The notes below the pieces were generated by a model. That model worked only from the letters and a program-made list of their open reading frames with translations. It was not told where the DNA came from and searched no databases. 64,000 nt of DNA, taken from Actinospineispora eucalypti (GTDB lineage Bacteria > Actinomycetota > Actinomycetes > Mycobacteriales > Pseudonocardiaceae). The position numbers and the translations under genes are program-made. Location: NCBI GenBank assembly GCA_014208095.1, contig JACHMT010000005.1, positions 1,426,001-1,490,000 of the forward strand, in the 5' to 3' direction. Below, in pieces: positions 17,771 through 26,005 of this stretch (position 1 is its first letter; each line of letters begins with the position of its first letter).

Positions 17771-19180
17771 TCAGGCGGCTTCGGGCCAGCGACGGTCGAC
17801 GTCCTGGACAGGTGGCAGCTCCTGGGGAGCGGCGCAGAGCCCGGTGCGTTCCCGGCGGGCCTTGAAGAACACGTACGGGACCAGGCCGGCCAGTAGCAGC
17901 AGGGTGGCCTGGTACACGGCGGCGTAGCCGGACGCGGCGGTGACCCACAGCGCGAACAACACGCACGCGCCGCTGATCAGCAGGTCCCTGGCCAGCAGCC
18001 AGCCGGTGGGTCGGCGACGGCGGGACACCAGGTAGGCCAGCTGGGCGCAGGCGGAGAAGAAGTAGGGGATGGCCACCGTGACCACCGACAGGTTGACCAG
18101 GTAGGTGAACACGGCCAGCCCGGAGCCGCCGCTGTAGCGCCACAGCATGAGCGCCGAGGGCAGCAGCGCGGCCACCGCGATGCCCAGCCACGGGGTGTCC
18201 TTGCGGTCGGTGCGGGCGAAGAACCCGGGGAACAGGCCGTCGTTGGCCGCCGCCCGGGAGACCTCGGCGGTGACCAGGGTCCAGCCGTTGAGCGCGCCGA
18301 TCCCGGAGACCACCGCGAGCGCGGCGACCAGCGTGCCGGCCCAGCCGGCGCCGGGCAGGATCGCTTCGAACGCGGGCACGAACGGGGTGCCGCTGCCCAC
18401 CAGGACGTCGTGCGGCACCAGGCCCATCACCGCGGCGGACACGGCCACATACAGCACGGCGGAGCTGGCGGTACCCAGGACCGAGGCCCGGCCGACGTTG
18501 CGGCCCGGGTTGCGGACCCGTTTCGCGGTGATGGCCGCGACTTCGACGCCGATGAACGCGAACAGCGCCACCCCCGCCGCGATGCCGATGGCCTGGTAGA
18601 GGCTGCCGCCGGAGGCGTTGAACGCGCCGAAGTTGCCGTACGACACGAAGAACCAGCCGATGATCCCGACGAACAGCAGCGGCAGGAACTTCAGTACCAC
18701 GGTCAGGTTCTCGAACCAGGCCATCTGCCTGACCCCGATCAGGTTCACCGCGGCGGGGATCCACAGCCCCACCAGCGCGATCGCCCAGTCCTGCCACCAA
18801 ACCGGTTCCTTGAGTCCCAGCAGCGCTTCGACGTACATCACCCAGGAAGCCACGATGGCGGCGTTGCCTACCCAGGCGGTGATCCAGTAGCACCAGCCGG
18901 TTAGGTAGCCGGCGAAATCGCCGAACTCGTGCCGGGAGTAGGCGTACAGACCGCCATCGGCGTTCGGCACCCGCCGGGTGAGCTGCCCGAACAACACCCC
19001 GAGCAGCGTGGCGCCGACCGCGACGACGGTGAGCACCAGCAGCGAGCTGGTGCCGCCGCCGGCCAACACCGCGGGCATGGTGAACACCCCGGTCCCCACG
19101 ATGCTGCCCATGACCAGGCCGGTCGCGGAGATCAGGCCAAGCCTCGGTGAATCGTGTTGTGGCGCGTCGGTACTGGACAT
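17771..19180 (-). CDS. APC-family amino acid permease, probable arginine/ornithine antiporter
   Basis: 469 residues with about 12 hydrophobic helices and the APC start GLISATGLVMGSIVGTGVFTMPA (residues 14-36), then FAFIGVEVAAITAKRVRNPGRNV near 215. Basic-amino-acid antiporters of the ArcD/LysP-like APC branch share this pattern. First in the operon with arcA and arcC, it most likely exchanges extracellular arginine for ornithine. Specificity is inferred from context only. Confidence 0.85.
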   Translation of the reverse strand: MSSTDAPQHDSPRLGLISATGLVMGSIVGTGVFTMPAVLAGGGTSSLLVLTVVAVGATLLGVLFGQLTRRVPNADGGLYAYSRHEFGDFAGYLTGWCYWITAWVGNAAIVASWVMYVEALLGLKEPVWWQDWAIALVGLWIPAAVNLIGVRQMAWFENLTVVLKFLPLLFVGIIGWFFVSYGNFGAFNASGGSLYQAIGIAAGVALFAFIGVEVAAITAKRVRNPGRNVGRASVLGTASSAVLYVAVSAAVMGLVPHDVLVGSGTPFVPAFEAILPGAGWAGTLVAALAVVSGIGALNGWTLVTAEVSRAAANDGLFPGFFARTDRKDTPWLGIAVAALLPSALMLWRYSGGSGLAVFTYLVNLSVVTVAIPYFFSACAQLAYLVSRRRRPTGWLLARDLLISGACVLFALWVTAASGYAAVYQATLLLLAGLVPYVFFKARRERTGLCAAPQELPPVQDVDRRWPEAA

Positions 19181-19296
19181 GGTCCTCCGATCCAGGCGCG
19201 CCCGACCGCCACGGTTCTCCCGTGCTCGGCGTCGCGCCCTCGAGTGAATGAGATCGCTTGACGTTCAGCGAAGCCGAAGATCCCCGGCCCCGACGA

Positions 19297-19332
19297 GGGA
19301 CGATCGGTCCGGTCACCGGGGCCGAAGGAAAG
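19297..19332 (-). promoter_or_regulatory. possible Dos boxes upstream of the arginine deiminase operon
   Basis: GGGACGATCGGTCC at 19297-19310 has a perfect left half-site, and 22 bp further GGGCCGAAGGAAAG at 19319-19332 keeps GGG-N-C. The gap to the permease start is 116 bases. The match is weaker than at devR or the HPF gene, but the spacing repeats the tandem arrangement seen elsewhere in the island. Confidence 0.4.
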
Positions 19333-19438
19333 CAGCCGCGGCGCCGACCGCCGCGCGAGGCTGGACGAATGCGTGCATGGGTTGTCGATCGGCCGGGTCC
19401 GGTGGTGAGCGAGGCGTACTGAGTGAAATGCCGCCCCG

Positions 19439-20320
19439 TCAAGGGGAGTGTGGAATGCCGTGCGCCCGCAGCACATCGCCCCGGCTGACCACCCCGACCA
19501 GCCGGTCGCCCGCCACGATCGGCACCAGCCGCAGGCCGCCGTCGGACAGCACTTGGGCGAGCTCGACGACCGGGGCGTCCGGTGGCCGGGTGATGACGTC
19601 GGTGGTCATCGCGGCGGCGACGCTGCGCGGGCGGGGAGTCCGCCGGCCGTTGAGGGGATCGTCGATCAGGTCCGCCTCGCTCACCAGCCCGACCAGCCGC
19701 CCGGCCACGTCCACCACCGGCAGGGCGGTGAACCGGTTGCCGACGAGCAGCCTGGCCGCGTGGTCGGGCGGGGTGTTCTCGGTGACCGTGACGAGGTCGG
19801 CGGAAGTCATGATGTCCCGGGCGTGCAATGTGCCGGTTCGGTTGAGCTTCCGCGCGGCTGCCGGAGGACGGGGCCGGCCGGCCGTTCCGCCGCCCTTGAG
19901 TAGATTCGCCGCTCGGCGCGCGAGCCGGCCGAGCTTGCCGTCGCGTGGACGCGGCCGTAGCAGGTCGGCGCGGGTGATCACGCCGACCAGGAACCCGTGC
20001 TCGACGATCGGCATCATCTGCGGCTCGCCGTAGGTGCGCAGGCGGTGGGTGAGCACCCCGATGTCGGACTCGGGCGACATGCACACCACGCCGCGGCGCA
20101 TCAGACCGCCGACGGTGTGGGGCGGCAGCCCCCGTGGGGTGTGGTCGAGGCGCACCAGATCGGCGGCGTCGAGCACACCGACCAGGTGGTTGTGCCCGTC
20201 CACCACCGGTAGCGCGCTGAACCGGCGCTCGACCAGCAGTGCCCGCGCCCGTTCGGCCGGTGTGTCCGGACGGACGGAGATGACCCGGTCGGTCATGACT
20301 TCCCTGGCTCGCAACACCAT
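19439..20320 (-). CDS. protein with four CBS motifs (two Bateman modules)
   Basis: 293 residues from ATG 20320, the start giving MVLRAREVMTDRVISVRPDTP at once, as in related CBS proteins; the open frame upstream has no homology. Four CBS repeats occur in two pairs separated by an Arg/Pro-rich linker (LLKGGGTAGRPRPPAAARKL): VMTDRV..., GLMRRGVVCMSPESDI..., IMTSADLVTVTENTP... and AMTTDVITRPPDAPV.... It presumably binds adenine nucleotides as an energy sensor. No strong ribosome-binding site is visible. It is divergent from the acetyltransferase-synthetase gene, and the two share a box-rich promoter region. Confidence 0.85.
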   Translation of the reverse strand: MVLRAREVMTDRVISVRPDTPAERARALLVERRFSALPVVDGHNHLVGVLDAADLVRLDHTPRGLPPHTVGGLMRRGVVCMSPESDIGVLTHRLRTYGEPQMMPIVEHGFLVGVITRADLLRPRPRDGKLGRLARRAANLLKGGGTAGRPRPPAAARKLNRTGTLHARDIMTSADLVTVTENTPPDHAARLLVGNRFTALPVVDVAGRLVGLVSEADLIDDPLNGRRTPRPRSVAAAMTTDVITRPPDAPVVELAQVLSDGGLRLVPIVAGDRLVGVVSRGDVLRAHGIPHSP

Positions 20321-20364
20321 GTGCAGAACGCTAAGCAGCCTGTCCGGAGTCGGCCGCGGTCGAA

Positions 20365-20452
20365 CGTCCTTCGGGCCGGGGCCGAAGGTCGGGTCCGCCC
20401 GGCGGCCAGGGAGCAGGGGCCGATCGGCGCTGGTGCTCGGGACCATTGGCCG
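20365..20452. promoter_or_regulatory. divergent promoter region with several Dos-type palindromes
   Basis: For the plus-strand gene, GGGCCGATCGGCGC (20417-20430) and GGGACCATTGGCCG (20439-20452) are exactly 22 bp apart, the nearer ending 35 bases before ATG 20488. Towards the minus-strand CBS gene, CCTTCGG and CCGAAGG form an inverted repeat within 20368-20388 that overlaps two weaker box-like sequences, 20365-20378 and 20378-20391. Confidence 0.5.
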
Positions 20453-20487
20453 TGTCCAGGTGGTGTGGGGAAGCGTGTGCTGGGGCA

Positions 20488-23184
20488 ATGACTACATGTG
20501 GGACGCCGCCCGCGATCGGGCGCTCGCTGTTGTCCGACGGTTCAGCGGTGTTCATTCGCCGGCTCGGTCCTTCGGACCGGCCGGCTGTCGAAGACCTGCA
20601 TGGCCGGTTGCCCGCCGACGACGTCTACCTGCGTTTCTTCACCGGCGCCCCGGCAAGTGCGCGGGTGGTGGCGGAGATGGTGACGCAGCCGGACACGGCC
20701 GCGTTCGGGGCGTTCCATCGGGGTGGCTTGGTGGGCGTGGCGCATTACCGCCGCGAGCCCGGCGGTCGGGCCCCGGAGATCGCCGTCGCGGTCGCCCGCC
20801 CGGAGCAGCGCAACGGTGTGGGCTCGTTGCTTCTCGAGCAGCTCGTCGCGTCGGCTATCGCCGACGGGTTGCCGCGGGTGGTCGCGGACGTGTTGACGGT
20901 CAACCACGGCATGCTGCGGGTCATCGAGGATCTCGGCCTGCCGCACCGCATCGACTACGACGGCCCGGTCAGCCACGTGGTCATCGACATGCCCCGCGAC
21001 GAGGACCGCACGGACTACCTCGACGCCGTCCTCGCCCGGCAGGCCAGCGCGGACGAGGCCAGCCTGCGGGCCCTGCTCGAACCACGCTCGGTCGCCGTGA
21101 TCGGCGCCGGGCGCCGCGCCGAGTCAGTGGGTCGGATGGTGTTGTGCCAGATCCGTGCCGCCGGGTTCTCCGGACCGCTGCATGTGGTGAATCCGCGCGC
21201 GAGCACGGTCGCGGGCATGACCTGTTACCCGTCGGTCGACCAGATCCCGGCCGAGGTGGACCTCGCGGTACTCGCCGTGCCCGCGTCACAAGTCGGGGAT
21301 GTGGCTGAACAGTGCGGTCGGCGCGGTGTACGTGCGCTGCTGGTGGTGACCTCAGGGGTGAGCACCGATTCGGCTGCCTCGGCGCGGCTGGTCGACGCGG
21401 CGCGCCGGTACGGGATGCGGATCGTCGGGCCGAACAGTCTCGGCGTGCTCAACACCGACCCCCAGGTGCGCCTGCGGGCGACTTTCGGCCGAGGGGGCAC
21501 CGCTGGCGAGGTGGGGGTCGCGGCGCAGTCCGGGGGAGTGGTGATCGGGCTGACCAGCGAGCTCGACCGGCTTGGCCTCGGCGTCTCCACAGCCCTGTCC
21601 ACCGGCGATTCGATCGACGTCAACGGCGACGACATGCTGCTGTGGTGGGCCGACGACGCCCGCACCCGCGCCGCTGTGCTCTATGTGGAGTCGTTCCGCC
21701 GGCCGGAACAGTTCACCGAGATCGCGCGCAGACTGGCCCGGCGGGCACCGGTTGTGGCCATTCGTTCCGGCAGCTCCACCGCCGGGCAGCGGGCCGCCAC
21801 CTCGCACAGCGCCGCCGGTGCCACCCCGGCGGTGGTACGGGAGGCGTTGTTCGACCGGGCCGGGGTACTCGCGGTGGACGATCTCACCCAGGCGGTCGGG
21901 GCGCTGGCCGTGCTGTGCTGGCAGCCGCCGCCGGCCGGGCCGCGGGTGGCCGTGTTGAGCAACGCCGGCGGTGGCGGGGTACTCGCCGCCGACGCCTGTG
22001 CCCGGCACGGGCTGGTCGTCGCCCCGCTGTCCGAGGTGACCCGGGCGCGTCTCGCCCGGCTGCTGCCGGCAACCGCGTCGGTGGGCAACCCGGTGGACAC
22101 CACGGCCACGGTGTCGGCCGAGACGTTCGCCGACGCACTCAAGCTGCTCACGACGGCTCCCGAGATCGATGCCGTCATGGTGATCACTGTGGCTACCCAG
22201 GTCGGCGACCCCGCCGGGCTGGTGGCGCCGGCGGCCGCGCACTCCCCGGGGAAACCGGTGATCGCGGTCCGGTTCGGCCAACCGGTCGGCGTCGTCGGGG
22301 TGGCCGCCGGTGCAGTAGAGGCGGCGTCGGTTCCCAGGTTCGCCGACCCCTCGGCCGCCGCCCACGCGCTGGCGCTGGCCGTCCGGCGAAGCCGCTGGCT
22401 ACACACACCTGACCGACCCGCACCGATACCCGACGGCGTGGATCTGGCCCGGGCCCGCGAGATCGTGACGGCCGCGATGGCCGGGCACACGGCCGCGGCG
22501 GCCGTCGAGGACACCTGGCTGGCCGCCGACGCGGCCTACGAGCTGCTCGCCGCGGCCCGCGTCCCGACCGCCCCAGCGAGGCTGGCCTGGTCGGCGGAGG
22601 AAGCCGCCCGGTGCTGGAGGCAGATCGGTGGACCAGTGGTGCTCAAGGCCGACGCCCCTGGGCTGCTGCACAAGAGCCGGGCCGGTGGCGTGCTCTCGGA
22701 CCTGCGCTCCTGCCTCGAGGTGGAAGACGGGTACCGGACACTGGCCGAGCGGTTCGGCGAACGGCCGCGCGGCGTGCTCGTCCAACCGCTGGTGCCCGCC
22801 GGGTCCGAGCTGCTGATCGGGGTGACCCGCCACCCGCCCTACGGGGCACTGTTGAGTGTCGGACTGGGCGGAACGAACACCGACATCGTGAACGACCGCG
22901 CTCACCGCCTGTTGCCGGCGACCGCCGCCGACCTAGACGAGCTCCTCGACGCGCCCAGGGGCGTGGCGCGAATGCTCGCCGCGGATCGGGACGCATCCTG
23001 CCGCGACAAGGTCGCCGATGTGATCGCCCGGATGGCGTGGCTGGCCACCGCCCTGCCGGAGATCGCCGAAGCCGAGATCAACCCGCTGATCCTCACCTCG
23101 GGCACCGTCACGGCCGTGGACGTGCGGATCCGGCTGGCACCGGCCACCCCCGACGGGGCGTGGCTACGCACGTTGCCGTTCTGA
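20488..23184 (+). CDS. GNAT acetyltransferase fused to NDP-forming acyl-CoA synthetase
   Basis: 898 residues. Residues 15-165 form a GNAT fold (VFIRRLGPSDRPAVEDLH; AVARPEQRNGVGSLLLEQL with the acetyl-CoA loop). Then come a CoA-binding Rossmann domain (LLEPRSVAVIGAGRR near 205), the flavodoxin-like/ligase domains with TSHSAA near 445, and a C-terminal ATP-grasp region (GPVVLKADAPGLLHKS near 715; EINPLIL near 865). Related bacterial Pat-type enzymes acylate protein lysines, although in those the synthetase-like part is often the sensor and the GNAT is C-terminal. Here it is N-terminal and the ADP-forming ligase appears intact, so it could make acyl-CoA, acylate proteins, or both. ATG 20488 was chosen for the 35-base spacing to the Dos-type box. 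Confidence 0.8.
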   Translation: MTTCGTPPAIGRSLLSDGSAVFIRRLGPSDRPAVEDLHGRLPADDVYLRFFTGAPASARVVAEMVTQPDTAAFGAFHRGGLVGVAHYRREPGGRAPEIAVAVARPEQRNGVGSLLLEQLVASAIADGLPRVVADVLTVNHGMLRVIEDLGLPHRIDYDGPVSHVVIDMPRDEDRTDYLDAVLARQASADEASLRALLEPRSVAVIGAGRRAESVGRMVLCQIRAAGFSGPLHVVNPRASTVAGMTCYPSVDQIPAEVDLAVLAVPASQVGDVAEQCGRRGVRALLVVTSGVSTDSAASARLVDAARRYGMRIVGPNSLGVLNTDPQVRLRATFGRGGTAGEVGVAAQSGGVVIGLTSELDRLGLGVSTALSTGDSIDVNGDDMLLWWADDARTRAAVLYVESFRRPEQFTEIARRLARRAPVVAIRSGSSTAGQRAATSHSAAGATPAVVREALFDRAGVLAVDDLTQAVGALAVLCWQPPPAGPRVAVLSNAGGGGVLAADACARHGLVVAPLSEVTRARLARLLPATASVGNPVDTTATVSAETFADALKLLTTAPEIDAVMVITVATQVGDPAGLVAPAAAHSPGKPVIAVRFGQPVGVVGVAAGAVEAASVPRFADPSAAAHALALAVRRSRWLHTPDRPAPIPDGVDLARAREIVTAAMAGHTAAAAVEDTWLAADAAYELLAAARVPTAPARLAWSAEEAARCWRQIGGPVVLKADAPGLLHKSRAGGVLSDLRSCLEVEDGYRTLAERFGERPRGVLVQPLVPAGSELLIGVTRHPPYGALLSVGLGGTNTDIVNDRAHRLLPATAADLDELLDAPRGVARMLAADRDASCRDKVADVIARMAWLATALPEIAEAEINPLILTSGTVTAVDVRIRLAPATPDGAWLRTLPF

Positions 23185-23242
23185 GCGCGGCGCAACCCGA
23201 TCGGAGTTGGTGCGTGGTGTTCGCCCTCCAGGTCGACGACGG

Positions 23243-23410
23243 TCACCGGATTTTCTCGGGGATGTGATCGACCGCCCGCAGTACCTGGATGGCGAGGCTG
23301 CGCGCGTCCTCTTCGCCCAGGGGCGAGTTCTGCCTGATCGCAGCCGCGGCCAGACGCACGCGCTCTTCGTAACCCGGCTTTGTCCGGCTGGCCAGAGTTG
23401 GAGCCGACAT
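23243..23410 (-). CDS. DUF6307 family small protein
   Basis: 55 residues ending in LAIQVLRAVDHIPEKIR, the hallmark C-terminus of DUF6307 proteins of Pseudonocardiales; YEERVRLAAAAIRQ precedes it. It is a soluble, helical protein of unknown function. ATG 23410 has GAGAGGAAGGG upstream. It is 17 bases downstream of a one-helix membrane protein gene, and the pair is divergent from the nitroreductase in the dormancy island. Confidence 0.75.
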   Translation of the reverse strand: MSAPTLASRTKPGYEERVRLAAAAIRQNSPLGEEDARSLAIQVLRAVDHIPEKIR

Positions 23411-23427
23411 GATTCCCTTCCTCTCTC

Positions 23428-23568
23428 CTACTTTCCTGATGTTCGTGAACGGCCAAGCTTCGCGTAATGCGCCACAGCAACCACGCCGATCGCGATGATC
23501 GCCACGAAAAGCGCCATGCTGATTGCCATCACGGCGTAACCCCAAACGCCGACAAAATTCCACTCCAT
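23428..23568 (-). CDS. small single-helix membrane protein
   Basis: 46 residues: a short polar start (MEWNFVGVWGY), one hydrophobic helix (AVMAISMALFVAIIAIGVVAVA) and a basic tail (HYAKLGRSRTSGK), so probably cytoplasmic C-terminus. AAAGGA lies seven bases before ATG 23568. The open frame reaches 23628, but the shorter start is the one with a ribosome-binding site. First gene of a pair with DUF6307; two Dos-type boxes lie 71 bases or more upstream. Confidence 0.65.
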   Translation of the reverse strand: MEWNFVGVWGYAVMAISMALFVAIIAIGVVAVAHYAKLGRSRTSGK

Positions 23569-23639
23569 GGAGATTCCTTTCTCGTCGACGGGCTGTCCGT
23601 GACCGATCCGATCGTCTCGGTTCAACACGCGCGGGGGAG

Positions 23640-23675
23640 CGGTCGATAGTCCCTTCCGCCCGCGTCGAGAGTCCC
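23640..23675 (-). promoter_or_regulatory. putative tandem Dos boxes for the small membrane protein operon
   Basis: On the minus strand GGGACTATCGACCG (23640-23653) and GGGACTCTCGACGC (23662-23675) each carry a perfect GGGACT half-site and lie exactly 22 bp apart. The nearer one is 71 bases from ATG 23568, close to the 70-base gap at the Rv2004c-type gene. Confidence 0.6.
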
Positions 23676-23711
23676 GAAAATCTGTCGCGGACGGGTGGCC
23701 GGGTAGCCGGA

Positions 23712-23747
23712 GGGACCACTGGCGCGGTAGGTGGGGACCTCAGCCCA
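23712..23747 (+). promoter_or_regulatory. putative tandem Dos boxes for the nitroreductase gene
   Basis: GGGACCACTGGCGC (23712-23725) and GGGACCTCAGCCCA (23734-23747) are exactly 22 bp apart and on the plus strand. The nearer box ends 36 bases before ATG 23784, the same spacing as at devR. Confidence 0.65.
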
Positions 23748-23783
23748 TAGTGGTGCGCCCGGCCTCGCCCGCACACTCGCCGC

Positions 23784-24554
23784 ATGACGAGCACCGTGGT
23801 GGCCACACCGTCCGTGGATCCCGCCGATTTAGGCACCCGAGAGCGGGACGTGGTGCACGCGGCGGTCGGTGCGCGATCGTTCCTGTGCACCGGGGCGTGG
23901 ACGCCGCGGATCGCCGGCGGCGCGTTCGAGCTCTACGTCGACCGGGGCCGGTGGACCGCGGCCGGCGAGCGCGCAAGGCGCGGTCTGCGGCTGGCCGGCG
24001 GCGCGGCACTGTTCAACCTCCGTATCGCGGTCGCGACGCTGGGGCGTCGGCCGGTCACCACGTTGCTGCCCTCGCCCAGCCGGCACGAACTGCTGGCGAG
24101 TGTGCGCATGGGTGCCCCGATCGAGCGTCCGGATGAGTTGACCCAGCTGCACGCGGTGCTGTCGGGAACGTCGATGCGGCCCTTCCCGGGTTCGGCGCCG
24201 CTGCCGCCTTCGGTGCCGCACGCTCTGCGACGTGCCGTCCAGCTCGAGGGGTGTTGGCTCAAGCGCGTCGACCAGGGCGGATCCGAGGACCTGCGCGCTG
24301 AGCTTGGCCTCGGGTATGAGGTGACTGGCTCGACGCGGATGCTGGCCGTGCTCGGGTCCTACCACGATCTGCCGGCCGCCCAGCTGAGCGCCGGGCAGGC
24401 CGGGCAGCACCTGGCGCTCACCGCCGCTCGATGCGGTCTGGTCACCTCGATGCTGCCGGCGGCCCTGTCCGCCCCCACGGTGCGTACCGCGCTGGTCCGC
24501 TCGCTCGGGCGGTCGCTGTATCCGCAGATGATGCTTCGGATCGCCGCGCCGTGA
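23784..24554 (+). CDS. Acg-type nitroreductase-fold protein, short form
   Basis: 256 residues. It resembles M. tuberculosis Acg/Rv3131 dormancy proteins, which have a flavin-nitroreductase fold with an occluded site: VVHAAVGARSFLCTGAWTPRI at the start, FELYVDRGRWTAAGE, LFNLRIAVATLGRRP, and the C-terminal SAGQAGQHLALTAARCGLVTSML. Family members are about 330 residues, so roughly 70 residues seem to be missing between EGCWLKRVD and ELGLGYEVTGSTRMLAVLG, consistent with an in-frame internal deletion. Function of the family is uncertain (FMN sequestration or storage has been proposed). The dormancy setting is supported by the tandem Dos-type boxes. Confidence 0.7.
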   Translation: MTSTVVATPSVDPADLGTRERDVVHAAVGARSFLCTGAWTPRIAGGAFELYVDRGRWTAAGERARRGLRLAGGAALFNLRIAVATLGRRPVTTLLPSPSRHELLASVRMGAPIERPDELTQLHAVLSGTSMRPFPGSAPLPPSVPHALRRAVQLEGCWLKRVDQGGSEDLRAELGLGYEVTGSTRMLAVLGSYHDLPAAQLSAGQAGQHLALTAARCGLVTSMLPAALSAPTVRTALVRSLGRSLYPQMMLRIAAP

Positions 24555-24736
24555 CCTCCGGCGGACGCTCCGGCCGCGACCTGTCGCGGGCGAGCGAGCA
24601 ACTCGGTCGCCCGCTCGTCCAACGCGGTGTGCCGCTGGTCGGAAAATTTGCCACATCGCCCGCCGGCTGCCGGCCGCGACCGCCCACGACCGACAGATCG
24701 GCGAATAGCGGGAGCAAAGTCCCGCGTGAGAGCACG

Positions 24737-25624
24737 TCAGGCGTGGTCGGGCGTCGGGCGGACGACCGCGACCGGACACTTGGCGTGATGCAGGACGGCC
24801 TGGCTGACCGACCCGAGCAGCGTGCCCGCGATCACGCCGCGACCTCGGGCGCCGACCACGACCAGGCCGGCATCGCCGGACTGCTCCACCAACGACCACG
24901 CCGGCTGATCGCGTGCGACGTGTCGGCGGATCTCGACATTGGGGTACTTCTCCGACCAGCCCGCGAGGCGCTGGGCAAGCAGCTCACGTTCCTGCTCGAG
25001 CACCGCGTCAAGGTCGATCATGGCTACCAGCTCCGGCTCCACCGCCAGATCGAACCAGGTGTGCACCGCGACCAGCGGGACGTGCCGGCGCGCCGCCACG
25101 TCGAACGCGAAACCCAGTGCCGTCTCGCTCGTCGGCGAGCCGTCCACGCCGACGACGACCGGCGCCCGGTCGCCGCTGACATCACTGCCGGGTTGTCGCA
25201 CGACCACGACGGGACACGAAGCGTGGGCGGCCACCGACACCGCGACCGAGCCGAGGAGGAGACCGACGAAACCCCCATGCCCACGGTGGCCCAGGACAAC
25301 CAGATCGGCCCGGGTTGACTCGTCCAGCAGCACGGCGCGGGCCGATCCCTCCCTCGACTCCCGCTCGACCGTGAGGTCCGGTGAGATCCCCCGGGCCACC
25401 GACTCGGCCACGTCCAGACGGTCTTCGGCGTCGGCCAGGACCGCTCGCTGGTACTCGACCGCGCTGAATCCCTCGACCGGAACGTGCGTGGACTCGGCCA
25501 TCCTCGCCGCCACGATCCGCAGGGTCGAGCCACGTCGCGACAACGCCTCGCACGCCGCCCATCGCACGGCCTCCAACGCCCGGTCGGAGCCATCCACCGC
25601 GGCGACGATCCGCTGCTTGATCAT
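24737..25624 (-). CDS. universal stress protein, two UspA domains
   Basis: 295 residues with two UspA repeats. Domain 1 begins RIVAAVDGSDRALEAVRWA and carries the ATP motif VVLGHRGHGGFVGLLLGSVAVSV. Domain 2 begins APVVVGVDGSPTSETALGFA and carries VVVGARGRGVIAGTLLGSVSQAV. Both keep G-x2-G-x9-G(S/T), so ATP binding is expected, as in the DosR-regulated Rv2623/Rv1996/Rv2005c tandem Usp proteins. ATG 25624 was chosen for the AGAGGAGG before it. A box-like sequence lies at 25702-25715. Confidence 0.88.
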   Translation of the reverse strand: MIKQRIVAAVDGSDRALEAVRWAACEALSRRGSTLRIVAARMAESTHVPVEGFSAVEYQRAVLADAEDRLDVAESVARGISPDLTVERESREGSARAVLLDESTRADLVVLGHRGHGGFVGLLLGSVAVSVAAHASCPVVVVRQPGSDVSGDRAPVVVGVDGSPTSETALGFAFDVAARRHVPLVAVHTWFDLAVEPELVAMIDLDAVLEQERELLAQRLAGWSEKYPNVEIRRHVARDQPAWSLVEQSGDAGLVVVGARGRGVIAGTLLGSVSQAVLHHAKCPVAVVRPTPDHA

Positions 25625-25701
25625 CGATCCTCCTCTGTTCGGGACCAGCCACGTTGCCGCCCGGCCGGGAGGCTGCGTAGCGTCGCTCGGCTCTTCCTCG
25701 A

Positions 25702-25715
25702 GAGCCGAAAGACCC
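25702..25715 (-). promoter_or_regulatory. possible Dos box of the tandem Usp gene
   Basis: On the minus strand GGGTCTTTCGGCTC agrees with the DosR core at 10 of 14 positions and is 77 bases from the start of the Usp gene. No partner 22 bp away is evident. Confidence 0.35.
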
Positions 25716-25733
25716 CACTTCCGGCCCGCCTTC

Positions 25734-25880
25734 ATGCTGCTCACGCTGGTGGCGTGGGTGGCGGTGCTTGCCATGGCCCGGTACCCGGCGTGGATCTTCA
25801 GGTTCAACGTCGGCGTGTTGCGGTGATCCTGGCGGGTTGGCTACTACGGGTAAGGCGCGCTGGGTCCCGAGCCCGGCGCC
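25734..25880 (+). pseudogene. DUF4389 membrane protein remnant
   Basis: From ATG 25734: LTLVAWVAVLAMARYPAWIF followed by RFNVGVLR and a TGA, then, still in frame, SWRVGYYG, a TAA, and GALG. DUF4389 proteins have a helix followed by GRYPRGLFDFVVGVLRWSLRVAAY, so both stops fall inside the conserved stretch (one at the usual Trp). The rest of the domain is absent. It is a decayed fragment between the Usp gene and a truncated CBS gene. Confidence 0.55.
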
Positions 25881-25937
25881 GCACCTCGCTAGAGGGCGGA
25901 CGGCTTGGCGCACTGATGCCGGATAGCTCGCCCGATG

Positions 25938-25951
25938 GGGTACTACGACCC
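25938..25951 (+). promoter_or_regulatory. possible Dos-like palindrome before the CBS-MgtE pair
   Basis: GGGTACTACGACCC is a partial palindrome with GGG and CCC at the Dos-box distance, but the inner C of the left half-site is A. It lies 54 bases before ATG 26006. Confidence 0.3.
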
Positions 25952-26005
25952 TTCTCCCGCGGCTGGTGGTTGATCGACGATCGGGATCACCATTCAGGGG
26001 AGGAC

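Noticed and set aside
17748..20084. Very long minus-strand open frame of 778 codons overlapping the permease and CBS genes
   Set aside because: Arg/Gly-rich frame shadow; the permease in another frame has helices and APC motifs.
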